From positions 2,756,001 through 2,820,000 of the forward strand of contig NZ_CP042823.1 in the NCBI RefSeq assembly GCF_008000895.1: a DNA stretch of 64,000 nucleotides, given 5' to 3'. Within the stretch, counting starts at the first letter, position 1, and every line of letters begins with the position of its first letter. Shown in pieces: positions 18,728-26,760 of the stretch. The DNA is from Methylobacterium sp. WL1 (lineage in GTDB: Bacteria > Pseudomonadota > Alphaproteobacteria > Rhizobiales > Beijerinckiaceae). The translations under genes and the position numbers were made by a program. The notes beneath the pieces are model-generated. The model had not been told where the DNA came from. It was given only the letters and a program-made list of their open reading frames with translations, and searched no databases.

Positions 18728-18957
18728 AGCGTGATCACCCGGCCGGGGAACGACCTCCTGCAATCGATGGGCTCCCCGGCTTGGGGCTCCTCGCCGAAGG
18801 CCTCGATGTGCGCCCACCGATTGACGGCGCGGACCTGATCGGGCGTCAGGGTGGCCGCCTGCACGGCCTGCCACTCGGCGGTCAGAGCCGCGGCGTCCTC
18901 GATCAGGGTCAGGGGCGGCGCGTTGGTGAAGGTGCGATCCTTCCAGGGCGTGGTCAT
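18724..18957 (-). CDS. Unrecognised small island protein
   Basis: 77 residues; LIEDAAALTAEWQAVQAATL followed by TPDQVRAVNRWAHIEAFGEE reads as a helical bundle. A strong AGGGGGGAG precedes the ATG. Last gene of the three-gene minus-strand cluster 19770 to 18724. Confidence 0.55.
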   Translation of the reverse strand: MTTPWKDRTFTNAPPLTLIEDAAALTAEWQAVQAATLTPDQVRAVNRWAHIEAFGEEPQAGEPIDCRRSFPGRVITL

Positions 18958-18970
18958 GCTCCCCCCTTCC

Positions 18971-19372
18971 TCAGAACCTGGTGCAATCCGGACCGCCGTG
19001 GCCCCAACCGCGCCAGTGGTCGGTGATGGCCTCGGCCTCTTCGTAGAGGTCGTGGCTCTCGCTCCATTCCTCGATGGCGCCTGGAACCTGCAGGGCGGCC
19101 AGCACCCGCTCGCCGCGTTCGGTAAGCCAGGCCCCTCCGACGGACCCACCGTGCTCGGTTAGGGCGGCATGGTCGAGCATGTAACGGAGGACGTAGGCGC
19201 GGCCATGACCCTCTCCCCAGACCGCTCCCTGCTGGGACTCCTTCTCCCAAGCCGGGTGCGCCTCCAGAGCTCGACGTAGCCAGTCGGCAGCGGCCCATGG
19301 TGCTCCGCAACCGCACCAGCCAAGGTGGTGGGAGACGGCCTCGATGACGACGGCGGCTTCACGCTTTTCCAT
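18971..19372 (-). CDS. Unrecognised island protein
   Basis: 133 residues, Trp- and His-rich, with a Cys pair (WCGCGAPW) and a second His/Cys-containing tail (HWRGWGHGGPDC) that could bind metal. No family assigned. Its ATG lies two bases after the stop of the gene at 19375-19770. Confidence 0.5.
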   Translation of the reverse strand: MEKREAAVVIEAVSHHLGWCGCGAPWAAADWLRRALEAHPAWEKESQQGAVWGEGHGRAYVLRYMLDHAALTEHGGSVGGAWLTERGERVLAALQVPGAIEEWSESHDLYEEAEAITDHWRGWGHGGPDCTRF

Positions 19373-19374
19373 GG

Positions 19375-19770
19375 TCAGGCCCCCTTGCTGCAGGCGATGC
19401 CCGGTACGGCATCGCGGAGGTGGTCCTTCACGCAGCCGAGATCCTCCCTCGTGCCGAAGACCTCGATGGAATGCCCCCCGGGGAAGACGAAGCTGATCCG
19501 TTGCTTCGGCTCCTCTCGGACGAACCCGGCGTGGCGGAGCTCCTCCAAAACATCGGTGCTGTCCCATCGCTCCGGGTACTCGACGGTCCGCTCGATCACC
19601 GCGTCGATGGCGGCGTGATCGGACAGGGCCCGCAGCGCGGCGATCCGCTCCTCCTCCGCCAGGGCCCGCTCGGCCCTGATGCTGCGGACCGAACCTTCGA
19701 AGAAGGCGACCTCACCCTGGCTGAGCGTGGCGACCTTCCGCGCCATGTCGATGATCTCGCCCGTCTCCAT
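19375..19770 (-). CDS. Unrecognised island protein
   Basis: 131 residues; the N-terminal half is a long amphipathic helix (SVRSIRAERALAEEERIAAL), the C-terminal half a small alpha/beta unit (RISFVFPGGHSIEVFG). GGAGGGGGG lies four bases before the ATG. First gene of its cluster; the 21-bp repeat at 19878-19898 lies about 110 bases upstream. Confidence 0.55.
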   Translation of the reverse strand: METGEIIDMARKVATLSQGEVAFFEGSVRSIRAERALAEEERIAALRALSDHAAIDAVIERTVEYPERWDSTDVLEELRHAGFVREEPKQRISFVFPGGHSIEVFGTREDLGCVKDHLRDAVPGIACSKGA

Positions 19771-19877
19771 GATCCCCCCTCCAGGAATCCGAAGGGGCCC
19801 CCTGCACCTGGCCGGGGACCCCTCCAACTCGGCCCGCACACGCAGGCCCCGGCGCCACGCGGCGCATCCTGTGGATG

Positions 19878-19898
19878 GTATGGAAAACCGTCGATTCG
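19878..19898. repeat. 21-bp repeat, copy 2
   Basis: Differs from copy 1 (17442-17462) only by A for C at one position. Lies between the minus-strand cluster starting at 19770 and the CRISPR-like repeats. Confidence 0.5.
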
Positions 19899-19947
19899 CA
19901 TAGGAGAGCGCTCTTGACGGGATGGGGATGGGGTGCCTACCTCATCA

Positions 19948-20153
19948 TCGTTCCCCCGGCACTTGGGGGGCAAACCAGACGTGTCGAGCTGCGGTTGCGC
20001 GCTCTCGGTTCTCCCCTCCACGAGGGGGCAAACCACCCTTGACCGCATGTGCCGCGGTCAACGCGATTTCCCCTCCACATGGGGGCAAACTGGGCTGTCC
20101 CCCTCGCGCTTGGGGCGACCGACACCTCCCCCACACTCCGGGGGGCATACCAA
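19948..20153. repeat. Four degenerate hairpin repeats with 57-60-bp spacing, CRISPR-like
   Basis: Each unit has a C4-5 block, about 6-7 bases, a G5-6 block and then GCAAACC or close: units end at 19977, 20035, 20092 and 20152. The middle two share TCCCCTCCAC and GGGGGCAAAC. A fifth, weaker hairpin ends near 20122, inside the last interval. Hairpin followed by AAACC, and a spacing that would be about 28 bp repeat plus 30 bp spacer, recall a degraded type I-E array, but the repeats differ from each other and no cas gene is present. Tandem regulatory hairpins are the alternative. Confidence 0.45.
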
Positions 20154-20157
20154 GACA

Positions 20158-20190
20158 GGCCCTGCCAGTTGGCGGGGCCTTCTTCGTTTC
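20158..20190 (+). terminator. Terminator-like hairpin
   Basis: GGCCCTGCC-AGTT-GGCGGGGCC pairs over nine bases (one G-T) and is followed by TTCTTCGTTTC. It would stop transcription coming from the repeat region before the promoter at 20196. Confidence 0.65.
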
Positions 20191-20195
20191 GGGGC

Positions 20196-20228
20196 TTGCA
20201 ATTCACTTTGTGTCCACCATAATGGACA
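20196..20228 (+). promoter_or_regulatory. Promoter with overlapping palindromic operator
   Basis: TTGCAA (20196-20201), 16 bases, then CATAAT (20218-20223). A perfect inverted repeat TGTCCA (20211-20216) and TGGACA (20223-20228) flanks and overlaps the -10 box, as expected for a repressor site. It lies 47 bases before the first gene of the plus-strand phage-type operon. Confidence 0.65.
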
Positions 20229-20274
20229 TTGTCACCGGCACAGGCCGGAGGCGCAGGCCACGAAGGACCGCATC

Positions 20275-20727
20275 ATGGACACCATGCACATCAAGGACGC
20301 GCGCCGGCAGTTCGGCGACGAGGTCATGCCGGGGCAGTACGTCGCCTGGCCGCACGAGGCCACCTATGCCCTCGCGCTCGGCAACACCCCCGCCGAGGCC
20401 ATCGAGAACTCGCTCGCCATCGGGGGCGTCTCCCGCGAGGACATCGGCAGCATCGACCTGATCGTCGACCCGGTCGCCGATGCCGTCGCCAAGGCTGCCG
20501 CCGCCAAGACGCTGACCGCGCTGTGGGACGCCGTCGAGGATTACGTGAAGGCCTGCGACGAGTCCCTCATCGACCCCGAACACGGCGGGCTCGACTTCCA
20601 GGACCTGCCGACGTTCGGCGGCGAGCACGTCGAGATCAAGCGCGACGACGTGCTGGCGACGTGGTCGTGGGACGAGACGCACGCCCTCGTGCAGACCGAC
20701 GACGCCTACACCATCGTCCCGCGCTGA
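20275..20727 (+). CDS. Unrecognised phage/plasmid-type protein
   Basis: 150 residues, acidic and soluble. The N-terminal half (HEATYALALGNTPAEAIENS) and the middle (TLTALWDAVEDYVKACDESL) are helical; the end is beta-rich and Trp-containing. AAGGA lies eight bases before the ATG. First gene behind the operator-controlled promoter at 20196-20228. No family assigned. Confidence 0.6.
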   Translation: MDTMHIKDARRQFGDEVMPGQYVAWPHEATYALALGNTPAEAIENSLAIGGVSREDIGSIDLIVDPVADAVAKAAAAKTLTALWDAVEDYVKACDESLIDPEHGGLDFQDLPTFGGEHVEIKRDDVLATWSWDETHALVQTDDAYTIVPR

Positions 20728-20793
20728 TCCCGCTTCCTACCGTCTCCCACACGCCCGGCACAGGCCAGGCGCAGGCCATCAGGACCTTTCACA

Positions 20794-21345
20794 ATGACCA
20801 GCATCCCCAAGAACGACGCCTGCAGGATCTGCGGCAAGCCCCTCACCGACCCGCTGTCCGTCGCGGTCGGCTTCGGCCCCGTCTGCCGGATCACCGCGAA
20901 GATGCGGACCATCGGCGATCGGCAGCAGGACCTCTTCGGCCACGAGCGGGCGACGTACACCCGCGAGACCCGCGGCGACGTCATCCTGATCACCGACCTC
21001 AACAAGGGGCGCACCGTCACGAACGATGCCGAGAGCGTCATCGGCGATCTCGTCGAGTGCCTCGGCGATCTCGCCGGCAAGCGCATCGTCTACCGCGACA
21101 CGTCGGGCGTCTGGGACGAGCTCGTCGTGACCTCCAACCGGTTCACCGGGTTCAGGTCCGTCGGGGTCCGTACCCCGGAGGAGGTTCTGGCGAAGATCGC
21201 CCGCGAGGTCGCCCGCGCCCCGGCCCGTTCCTCATCGACCCTGTCCGAGTTCCTCGCCGGCGGCGCGAGCAGCATGGACGAGGTCCTGCAGGTCGACACC
21301 GACTGGTCCGGCCGTGTCCTGGAGGTCCGCTTCCCGAACGCCTGA
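20794..21345 (+). CDS. DUF6011-type zinc-finger protein
   Basis: 183 residues. The N-terminus has a zinc-ribbon pattern, CRICGKPLTDPLSVAVGFGP then VC, characteristic of the DUF6011 segment found in phage and plasmid proteins; only three Cys are evident, so metal binding is inferred. The rest is unassigned. Its 5' leader (from about 20755) repeats the leader of the previous gene (CAGGCC...GCGCAGGCCA), suggesting shared post-transcriptional control or a duplication. Confidence 0.6.
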   Translation: MTSIPKNDACRICGKPLTDPLSVAVGFGPVCRITAKMRTIGDRQQDLFGHERATYTRETRGDVILITDLNKGRTVTNDAESVIGDLVECLGDLAGKRIVYRDTSGVWDELVVTSNRFTGFRSVGVRTPEEVLAKIAREVARAPARSSSTLSEFLAGGASSMDEVLQVDTDWSGRVLEVRFPNA

Positions 21346-21375
21346 CGCCACCTCACCATACCCATTCCATCCAAG

Positions 21376-21402
21376 GGCGGTCCTCTCCGGGGGCCGCCCT
21401 TC
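21376..21402 (+). terminator. GC-rich hairpin, possible terminator
   Basis: GGGCGG and CCGCCC are separated by about 13 bases, preceded by AA and followed by TTCC. No long T tract, so efficiency is uncertain. It lies between two plus-strand genes. Confidence 0.45.
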
Positions 21403-21426
21403 CGCACGAATCAAGGGCCCCACGCC

Positions 21427-21963
21427 ATGCGCATCGACCTTCGCCCCATGCCCCAGCCCGTCGACGGCGGGATCGCCGTAGGCACCATCGATGGGCGGCC
21501 GCTCACATACTACGCCCGCATCCCCACGGCCGACGGCATCGAGATGACCCATGCCCAGATCGCCGACGCCCTGAAGGAGGCCATCGACGAGGCCTGCGAG
21601 GCGCTGTGGGGATCGGAGTGGAGCGGGCCCCTTTCCGTCGCGACCGGCCTCAACCGGCGCTCTTGCTCGAAGGATCGCGTCTGGAAATTCGGGCTGCCGG
21701 CGTGGGCGCTGAAGTTCATGGCGGAGGCCTCGTCGCAGCCCTATCCCCGGGCCATCGGCGATTTCCTGTGCGGGATAGCCCGTGTCCACGACGACGACGC
21801 GCTCAAGACGGGGACCGTCCGGCCGCGCTCCAATCCGTCTCGTGAGCTCCTGATGGACCAGGTCCAGGGTCGCCTGATCCAAGCCGTCGACCTGCTCTAT
21901 ACGATGCGCAAGGCCCGAGTGCAGGCACAGTCGCGCGGCGGGGATCTCGAAACGAATTCTTAA
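21427..21963 (+). CDS. Unrecognised phage/plasmid-type protein
   Basis: 178 residues, soluble. The start MRIDLRPMPQPVDGGIAVGT is beta-rich; the middle has DALKEAIDEACEALWGSEW. It sits just before the AAA+ ATPase gene and may act with it. No family assigned. Confidence 0.55.
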   Translation: MRIDLRPMPQPVDGGIAVGTIDGRPLTYYARIPTADGIEMTHAQIADALKEAIDEACEALWGSEWSGPLSVATGLNRRSCSKDRVWKFGLPAWALKFMAEASSQPYPRAIGDFLCGIARVHDDDALKTGTVRPRSNPSRELLMDQVQGRLIQAVDLLYTMRKARVQAQSRGGDLETNS

Positions 21964-22048
21964 CCCGACGGGCCTACGGTCGGCACCCACTGAGGCGTCA
22001 GGTCACTCGACCGGCGCTGCGGATCTCATCTCCCCCGGAGTGACCGAC

Positions 22049-23665
22049 ATGAAGAAGTCTCCACGCACAGTGGAGGGCGCCGCGCGCCTGAGCGACCTGC
22101 TCCGCGGCCAGCCTCCCCATCGCGCCAGCCACGCCCGCCAGATCCAGTCGACGATCCTGTCGATCTGCCCCGCGATCCTCACAGAGGGCCGCGAGGTCAT
22201 GCTCGCTCAGTGCGGGGGATCGGCGCCGTTCTACGAGATCGTCCGGGGGCTCTGGAAGGCAGCCAACACCTGCATCAGCGGCACGCCCGACGTGGCCACG
22301 GCCGAGATCAGGTTCCGCGACAGCCTGATCGAGGCCGAGGAGGTCCTCGACCGGATCACCCGCGCCCACACCGCCATCGACGCGGATCTGGATCTCGGCC
22401 TCGAAGAAGGTCCTGAGCTCGATCTCCTCGACGAGTCCACGATCCTGCTCGCCGACATGGGCGACCAGAGGGCGCGGGAGGCCTTCCCCGACGTGGCGTG
22501 GCGCCATGCCCGCCTCCGCCAGCGCGGCGAGGACAACCTGCTCTACTGCGCCGTCGGGGCGAGCCTTTTCATGAAGGAACCCTGGCGCTTCCAGGAGTGG
22601 CGCCCGGGCGGCGGCCCGACCCTCTACGTCCGCGAATGCATCGACCTGGGACGCCGGGCCTTCACCGGCACGCTAGCCCCGGCCGAGCCGGCGTGGGCGA
22701 CCGCGGCGAAGGCCAAGGCAGGCCTCGCCAAGATCGAGGCCGCCAGGATCGACAGCGGCCCGTCGCTGATGATCCTGGCGACGACGGATCACCTGCCCGG
22801 GACGGCCAAGTCCGGCGAGGACCGCATCGGCGGCTCGAACTCGACGAGCTCGACGTCGGCCCGGTCCGAGTGGGCACCCTTCGCCGGCCGGCGCTGGCCG
22901 CTCATCCGCGTGCCCGACCTCGCCCGGGCGCGGGAGATCCTCGTCGCCGAGTTCCCCTACGCCGCCGACATCGTCGACGCGGTGCTGCGGGACCTCGCCG
23001 GGCGGCCGCACGTCCACCTGCGTCCCATCCTGATCGTCGGGCCGCCGGGATCGGGCAAGACCAGGCTGGCCCGCAGGCTGGCCGAGGTCCTCGGGCTGGG
23101 ATGGCAAATCATCTCCTGCGGCGGCGTCAGCGATTCGTCCCTAAATGGCACATCGCGCCAGTGGGGGACCGGTCGTGCCTGCGTCCCGCTGCAGCTCCTG
23201 AAGCGCCTCGGCATGGCGTGCGCGGTCATCGTCCTGGACGAGATCGAGAAGGCTGCATCGGGCAGGCAGAATGGGTCCATGCTCGACGGCCTCCTAACGC
23301 TAACGGCCGACCCGCAGAGCTTCTTCGACCCCTACGTGGAGCACCCGGTCGACCTGTCGGGGATCTCGTGGATCGCGACGGCCAACGACCTCTCCGGCCT
23401 GCGGAAGGACCATGGCGCGCTGGTCGACCGTTTCCGGACCTTCTCCATGCCGACCCCCCGGCGCGAGGACCTCCCCGTCCTCGTTCGCGGCATCATGGCG
23501 GAGATCCGGTCCGAGCGCGGCCTGGACGAGCACTGGCTCCCAGACCTCGACGGAGATGAGGAAGCCCTGATCGAACAGCATTTCGACGGGGGCAGCGTGC
23601 GCAAGGTCCGACGGCTTTGCGAGACCATCGTGGCGGGCCGTGAGGCCCTGGCGACCCGGATGTGA
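22049..23665 (+). CDS. AAA+ ATPase with long N-terminal domain
   Basis: 538 residues. The C-terminal half is a complete AAA+ module: Walker A GPPGSGKT near residue 331, Walker B VIVLDEIEKA near 393, sensor 1 WIATAND near 443, then a lid helix ending REALATRM. Lon- and MoxR-type AAA proteins are the closest look-alikes, though no protease domain is present. The first 300 residues are unassigned and presumably bind the substrate or partner. I chose the ATG at 22049 (GGAG eight bases upstream) over the GTG at 22040. Confidence 0.78.
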   Translation: MKKSPRTVEGAARLSDLLRGQPPHRASHARQIQSTILSICPAILTEGREVMLAQCGGSAPFYEIVRGLWKAANTCISGTPDVATAEIRFRDSLIEAEEVLDRITRAHTAIDADLDLGLEEGPELDLLDESTILLADMGDQRAREAFPDVAWRHARLRQRGEDNLLYCAVGASLFMKEPWRFQEWRPGGGPTLYVRECIDLGRRAFTGTLAPAEPAWATAAKAKAGLAKIEAARIDSGPSLMILATTDHLPGTAKSGEDRIGGSNSTSSTSARSEWAPFAGRRWPLIRVPDLARAREILVAEFPYAADIVDAVLRDLAGRPHVHLRPILIVGPPGSGKTRLARRLAEVLGLGWQIISCGGVSDSSLNGTSRQWGTGRACVPLQLLKRLGMACAVIVLDEIEKAASGRQNGSMLDGLLTLTADPQSFFDPYVEHPVDLSGISWIATANDLSGLRKDHGALVDRFRTFSMPTPRREDLPVLVRGIMAEIRSERGLDEHWLPDLDGDEEALIEQHFDGGSVRKVRRLCETIVAGREALATRM

Positions 23666-23676
23666 GGGAGGCGATC

Positions 23677-23841
23677 ATGGAAAACGAGAACCCCTCCCTG
23701 AGCGCCCTGCGCGATCTCCAGTTCCACGTGATGCGCTTGACCATCGGTCGCGAGCTCGACCCGGCCGATGCCTTCGCTGTCGGCGAAGTCATCGCCGAGC
23801 GGATCGCCCTCGTCACCGAGGAGGTCTCCGATGCAGCGTGA
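23677..23841 (+). CDS. Small unrecognised protein
   Basis: 54 residues, a single amphipathic helical unit (LRDLQFHVMRLTIGRELDP). GAGGGAGG lies six bases before the ATG, 11 bases after the AAA+ ATPase stop, so translational coupling is likely. The next gene overlaps its end by 11 bases. Confidence 0.6.
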   Translation: MENENPSLSALRDLQFHVMRLTIGRELDPADAFAVGEVIAERIALVTEEVSDAA

Positions 23842-24067
23842 GACCCTCCCGGCGATCCGGGCCCGCGTCCGAGCCCTCTGGGGCTCGCGCCGGGTCTGCG
23901 GGATCGTGGCCCTTGCCTGTGCTTTCCGGATCGACCGGATCGCCACCCTCGCCGCCAAGGGCCGCCTCGGCGACGAGGAGGCCCTCCGGATGGCCCTGGA
24001 GACCGAGGCCGTGGCGATGTTGTTCGCGCCCCTCCCGCGGATGGAGCGGTGCGGTGTCTCGCTCTGA
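23831..24067 (+). CDS. Small unrecognised protein
   Basis: 78 basic, Ala/Arg-rich residues, helical. It overlaps both neighbours (11 and 14 bases), which supports it as a real gene in a compact phage-type operon. Function unknown. Confidence 0.5.
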   Translation: MQRETLPAIRARVRALWGSRRVCGIVALACAFRIDRIATLAAKGRLGDEEALRMALETEAVAMLFAPLPRMERCGVSL

Positions 24068-24422
24068 TCGGGTCCACGTCTACTGGAACCGGACCACGCG
24101 GGTCTGGTCCCTGCGCCAGAGCGGCCTCGTGATCGACCGGCGGACGGACCTCGTCCTGCATGGCTGCCGGTTCCACGCCGGCGAATCCGCCCGGCTGCGC
24201 GTGATCAGGACCGGCGACCGGGACGTGCATGCTTGGGTCGTCGGGGTCCTCTCCGACGGACCGCGGCCGCCCTCGGCGATCCGGGTCGGCTACCGGCCGA
24301 CGGAGGCCGGATTCCGGCGCCGCGACACCAACGAAATCGTCACCAGCGCGGTCGTCGTCGGCTTCGAGCCCGACGGCTCGTGCTGGGCCGTCCTCGACAA
24401 CAAGGAGCCATCCCATGCGTAG
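24054..24422 (+). CDS. Unrecognised phage-type protein
   Basis: 122 residues starting at a GTG in the overlap with the previous gene. The N-terminus VHVYWNRTTRVWSLRQSGLV recalls the small beta-rich phage proteins that carry VYWN..KW patterns, but I cannot name a family with confidence. Ends eight bases into the next gene. Confidence 0.55.
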   Translation: MSRSDRVHVYWNRTTRVWSLRQSGLVIDRRTDLVLHGCRFHAGESARLRVIRTGDRDVHAWVVGVLSDGPRPPSAIRVGYRPTEAGFRRRDTNEIVTSAVVVGFEPDGSCWAVLDNKEPSHA

Positions 24423-24840
24423 CGTCCTCGCTATCCTCACCCTGATGCTGATCACGACCGCCGCGGCCGCCGAGGTGCTGCATCCCCTGGAGAGCGAGGG
24501 GTTCTCGTTCGCCCTGACGGTGCCGGCGGGCCCGGGGCGGGAGCGCTTCGGCTACGTCGATGCCGTCCCCGGCACGGCGGCTACATGGGTCGTCACGGTC
24601 CGGTGCGGCGTCCATCAGGTCGGCACCGGGCGCGTCCTCACCGAGGTCGTCGGGCACGGGACGGGATCGCGGGGGGTATCCCCGTGGTTCGGCGGATCGT
24701 ACGAGCTCGCCGACGGGCGGAAGGGCGCGTACATCATCCTGCAGGACCGGTCGGCGCCGGACGCCCTCGACCTGCATTCCGAGTGGACCGGTCCCGAGTG
24801 CCCCCGCAACGGGACCGGGCAGCTATCCTCGGGCGACTGA
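24415..24840 (+). CDS. Hypothetical exported protein
   Basis: 141 residues with a signal peptide (SVLAILTLMLITTAAAAEV). The mature part is beta-rich, with two Cys (near residues 64 and 130) that could form a disulfide. Last gene of the plus-strand operon that starts at 20275. Function unknown. Confidence 0.6.
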   Translation: MRSVLAILTLMLITTAAAAEVLHPLESEGFSFALTVPAGPGRERFGYVDAVPGTAATWVVTVRCGVHQVGTGRVLTEVVGHGTGSRGVSPWFGGSYELADGRKGAYIILQDRSAPDALDLHSEWTGPECPRNGTGQLSSGD

Positions 24841-25136
24841 TCCGGGGTGGCATGACGTCGGCATGCGGCGTGCCACGGTGTGCGCACGTGTGTGCAACGG
24901 GCAAGGCGCAACCCGAAAAAGCGGGAAAACGCGGTTTTCACCAACTATTTTCGGGGTCGCCCGGAGGGGACATCTAGGCGGCCCGGGCGGGGGTGGCCAT
25001 GCCGGCGGTCGGGTGCCCCTGAAAAGCTAAGGGCCTGTGCCACCAACGGAAACAGGCGCCGGGTATAGCAACGGCGGCTTGACTACGTTTTTGTTGCGTG
25101 GCGTTTTCAGACCTCGGCGACCTGACGGCAGTCCCT
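24841..25136. other. Convergent intergenic region with hairpins
   Basis: Lies between the ends of the plus-strand (24840) and minus-strand (25137) phage-type operons. Contains a perfect hairpin GAAAAC-GCG-GTTTTC (24925-24939) preceded by A-rich sequence, and GCCTGT/ACAGGC at about 25033-25053, either of which could end transcription. No gene supported. Confidence 0.45.
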
Positions 25137-25451
25137 TCAGGCCCGGGCTCGCTTCATCAGGTAGGCCGGTCCCGCGCCCCACCGCTCCCTGCAGATCGCG
25201 GGCCCGTCGGACCCCTCGTAATCGAGCAGGCGCTGGATCTGGGCGCGGGCTGGCTGGGGCCGCAGCTTGTCGTCCCAGGACAGGTTCCAGGGCTCGCTCT
25301 CCCCTCGGGCGATCCGCACCCGGGACAGGCGCTGGCTCACCAGGGACGGGGTGACGCCCTTCAGCCGGGCGTAGGCGATGAGGGAACCGGCGGCCGCGAT
25401 GCCGGCCTCGATCTCCTCGTCCACGAGGGTGCGCGTCTTCCGGTAGGCCAC
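25137..25451 (-). CDS. Small protein with possible HTH
   Basis: 104 residues from a GTG at 25451. The segment AGSLIAYARLKGVTPSLVSQ has the spacing of a helix-turn-helix. The remainder is Arg-rich, with RLLDYEGSDGPAICRERWG. Last gene of the minus-strand lysis operon; possibly a small DNA-binding protein. Confidence 0.5.
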   Translation of the reverse strand: MAYRKTRTLVDEEIEAGIAAAGSLIAYARLKGVTPSLVSQRLSRVRIARGESEPWNLSWDDKLRPQPARAQIQRLLDYEGSDGPAICRERWGAGPAYLMKRARA

Positions 25452-25452
25452 G

Positions 25453-25752
25453 TCATGCCGTCCCGCGGGTGACCGTGGCAGCGGTCAGCCCCAGCGCGGC
25501 CGCGGCGACTGGCACCGGCAGGACCGCCATCGAGATCTCGGCGCCGTCCCAGCGGATGTTCACCAGGTTGTGGGACCCGTTGGTCCGGACGGATGATCGG
25601 ACGCGTCCCGCCGCGCGGCGCCCCTCGTTCGCCAGTTGCCTCAGGCGGTCCGGGGACATCCAGCCCCAGCGCTCGACGGCGAACGACCAGCCGCCCGAAT
25701 CCACCAGGTCGGCGACCTTGGCGGCCGACGGCGTGACGTGCAGGTCGCTCAC
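25453..25752 (-). CDS. Unrecognised small protein
   Basis: 99 residues, overlapping the upstream gene by four bases (ATGA). Has a Trp-rich middle (SFAVERWGWMSPDRLRQL) and a beta segment. Unassigned. Confidence 0.5.
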   Translation of the reverse strand: MSDLHVTPSAAKVADLVDSGGWSFAVERWGWMSPDRLRQLANEGRRAAGRVRSSVRTNGSHNLVNIRWDGAEISMAVLPVPVAAAALGLTAATVTRGTA

Positions 25753-25913
25753 CGGTCCCGCCTGTAGGGTGCGTACGTCAGCCGGTGCGAGATCTTGGCG
25801 AGGGCCAGCTTCCAGTCGTCCTCGCGGTACCGGAGCGCCGGGCCCTTCGTCGGGGACATGCTCTTGAGCAGGGCGATCTCGGCCCGGAGGAGGGAGCGCT
25901 CGGAGGTGGTCAT
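25749..25913 (-). CDS. Unrecognised small protein
   Basis: 54 basic residues (SLLRAEIALLKSMSPTKGPA, then a KLALAKISHRL helix). Four-base overlaps (ATGA) on both sides place it firmly in the operon. Function unknown. Confidence 0.5.
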   Translation of the reverse strand: MTTSERSLLRAEIALLKSMSPTKGPALRYREDDWKLALAKISHRLTYAPYRRDR

Positions 25914-26284
25914 GCGGCGTACTCCGGGCCGAAGCCCCTGAGCTCGCGGAACCGACGGATGAAGGCTGCGAGCTCGCGCGCCTTGTCCCCGATGAGTTGG
26001 AAGGCCGGCGCCCCGTCGCAGACCCGGTCCCCGTCGACCGGGATCAAGGCGATGCCGCGGTCCCCGGCGACATGGACGAACCGGGTCGCCCCGGCAACCG
26101 GCAGGCCCTCGAATTCCAGCCAGGCCGCCACCGCGGGCCCGACGGCGGCCGGGACCTCGCCGACAAAGGCATGCCCCGGGAGGGGAGCCCGGAGGACCGC
26201 GATGGTCTCCGGGACGGTCCGGCACGCCGCGGCGGCCGGCGTCGCCAGCATCAGGGCGAGGACGGCGGCCGCGGCGCGGGTCAT
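25910..26284 (-). CDS. Hypothetical exported protein
   Basis: 124 residues with a signal peptide (AAAAVLALMLATPAAAACR). Two Cys in the mature part may pair. Overlaps the upstream gene by four bases. Its place directly after the spanin genes suggests an accessory envelope or lysis role, which is inference. Confidence 0.55.
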   Translation of the reverse strand: MTRAAAAVLALMLATPAAAACRTVPETIAVLRAPLPGHAFVGEVPAAVGPAVAAWLEFEGLPVAGATRFVHVAGDRGIALIPVDGDRVCDGAPAFQLIGDKARELAAFIRRFRELRGFGPEYAA

Positions 26285-26760
26285 GACCGCTTGCTCCAGG
26301 CGGGGACGTAGACGGTCCCGTTGAGGCGCTCGACCTCCTTGGAGATCCGGGCCTCGAACCTCTCGATCCGGGTCCTGATCAGGTCGTTGTCGCGCTCGCC
26401 CTGACGGACGAGGCCCTGCACCTCGGCGCGGGGCACGACGGCCTGGCGGAGGGCGGCGATCTCGCTGGCCAGCGCCTCCTGGCGCTGGGTGATCGGCTCG
26501 CGCCACTGCGACCCGAGGTAGACCATCCCCGTCATCGCGACGCTGGCGATGGCCACGATTAAGGTCCAGTTCGTCTGCCCCTTCTTGGCCAGCGCGTCGA
26601 AGAACGCGGTGTGGTTCGCATCCATCTTGTCGGCGATGCCCCGGACGGCTCCGACCAGGTCGCGGACGTCCTGCCCCAGGGCGGCGAGGCCGGCCTCGGT
26701 GCGGGCGATGCGGATCTCGTGATCCGACGAGGGGGGCGCGGGGGCAGGTCCGGAACTCAT
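26281..26760 (-). CDS. Phage-type membrane protein with coiled coil
   Basis: 159 residues: an N-terminal helical segment (RDLVGAVRGIADKMDANHTA), one membrane helix (TLIVAIASVAMTGMVYLG) and a C-terminal coiled coil rich in Glu/Arg. This build is common for small membrane proteins next to phage lysis genes. Overlaps Rz1 by four bases. Confidence 0.6.
   Translation of the reverse strand: MSSGPAPAPPSSDHEIRIARTEAGLAALGQDVRDLVGAVRGIADKMDANHTAFFDALAKKGQTNWTLIVAIASVAMTGMVYLGSQWREPITQRQEALASEIAALRQAVVPRAEVQGLVRQGERDNDLIRTRIERFEARISKEVERLNGTVYVPAWSKRS

Noticed and set aside
24870..24900. GTGCGCACGTGTGTGCA palindrome as an origin or att site
   Set aside because: Single occurrence, imperfect, and no supporting genes next to it.
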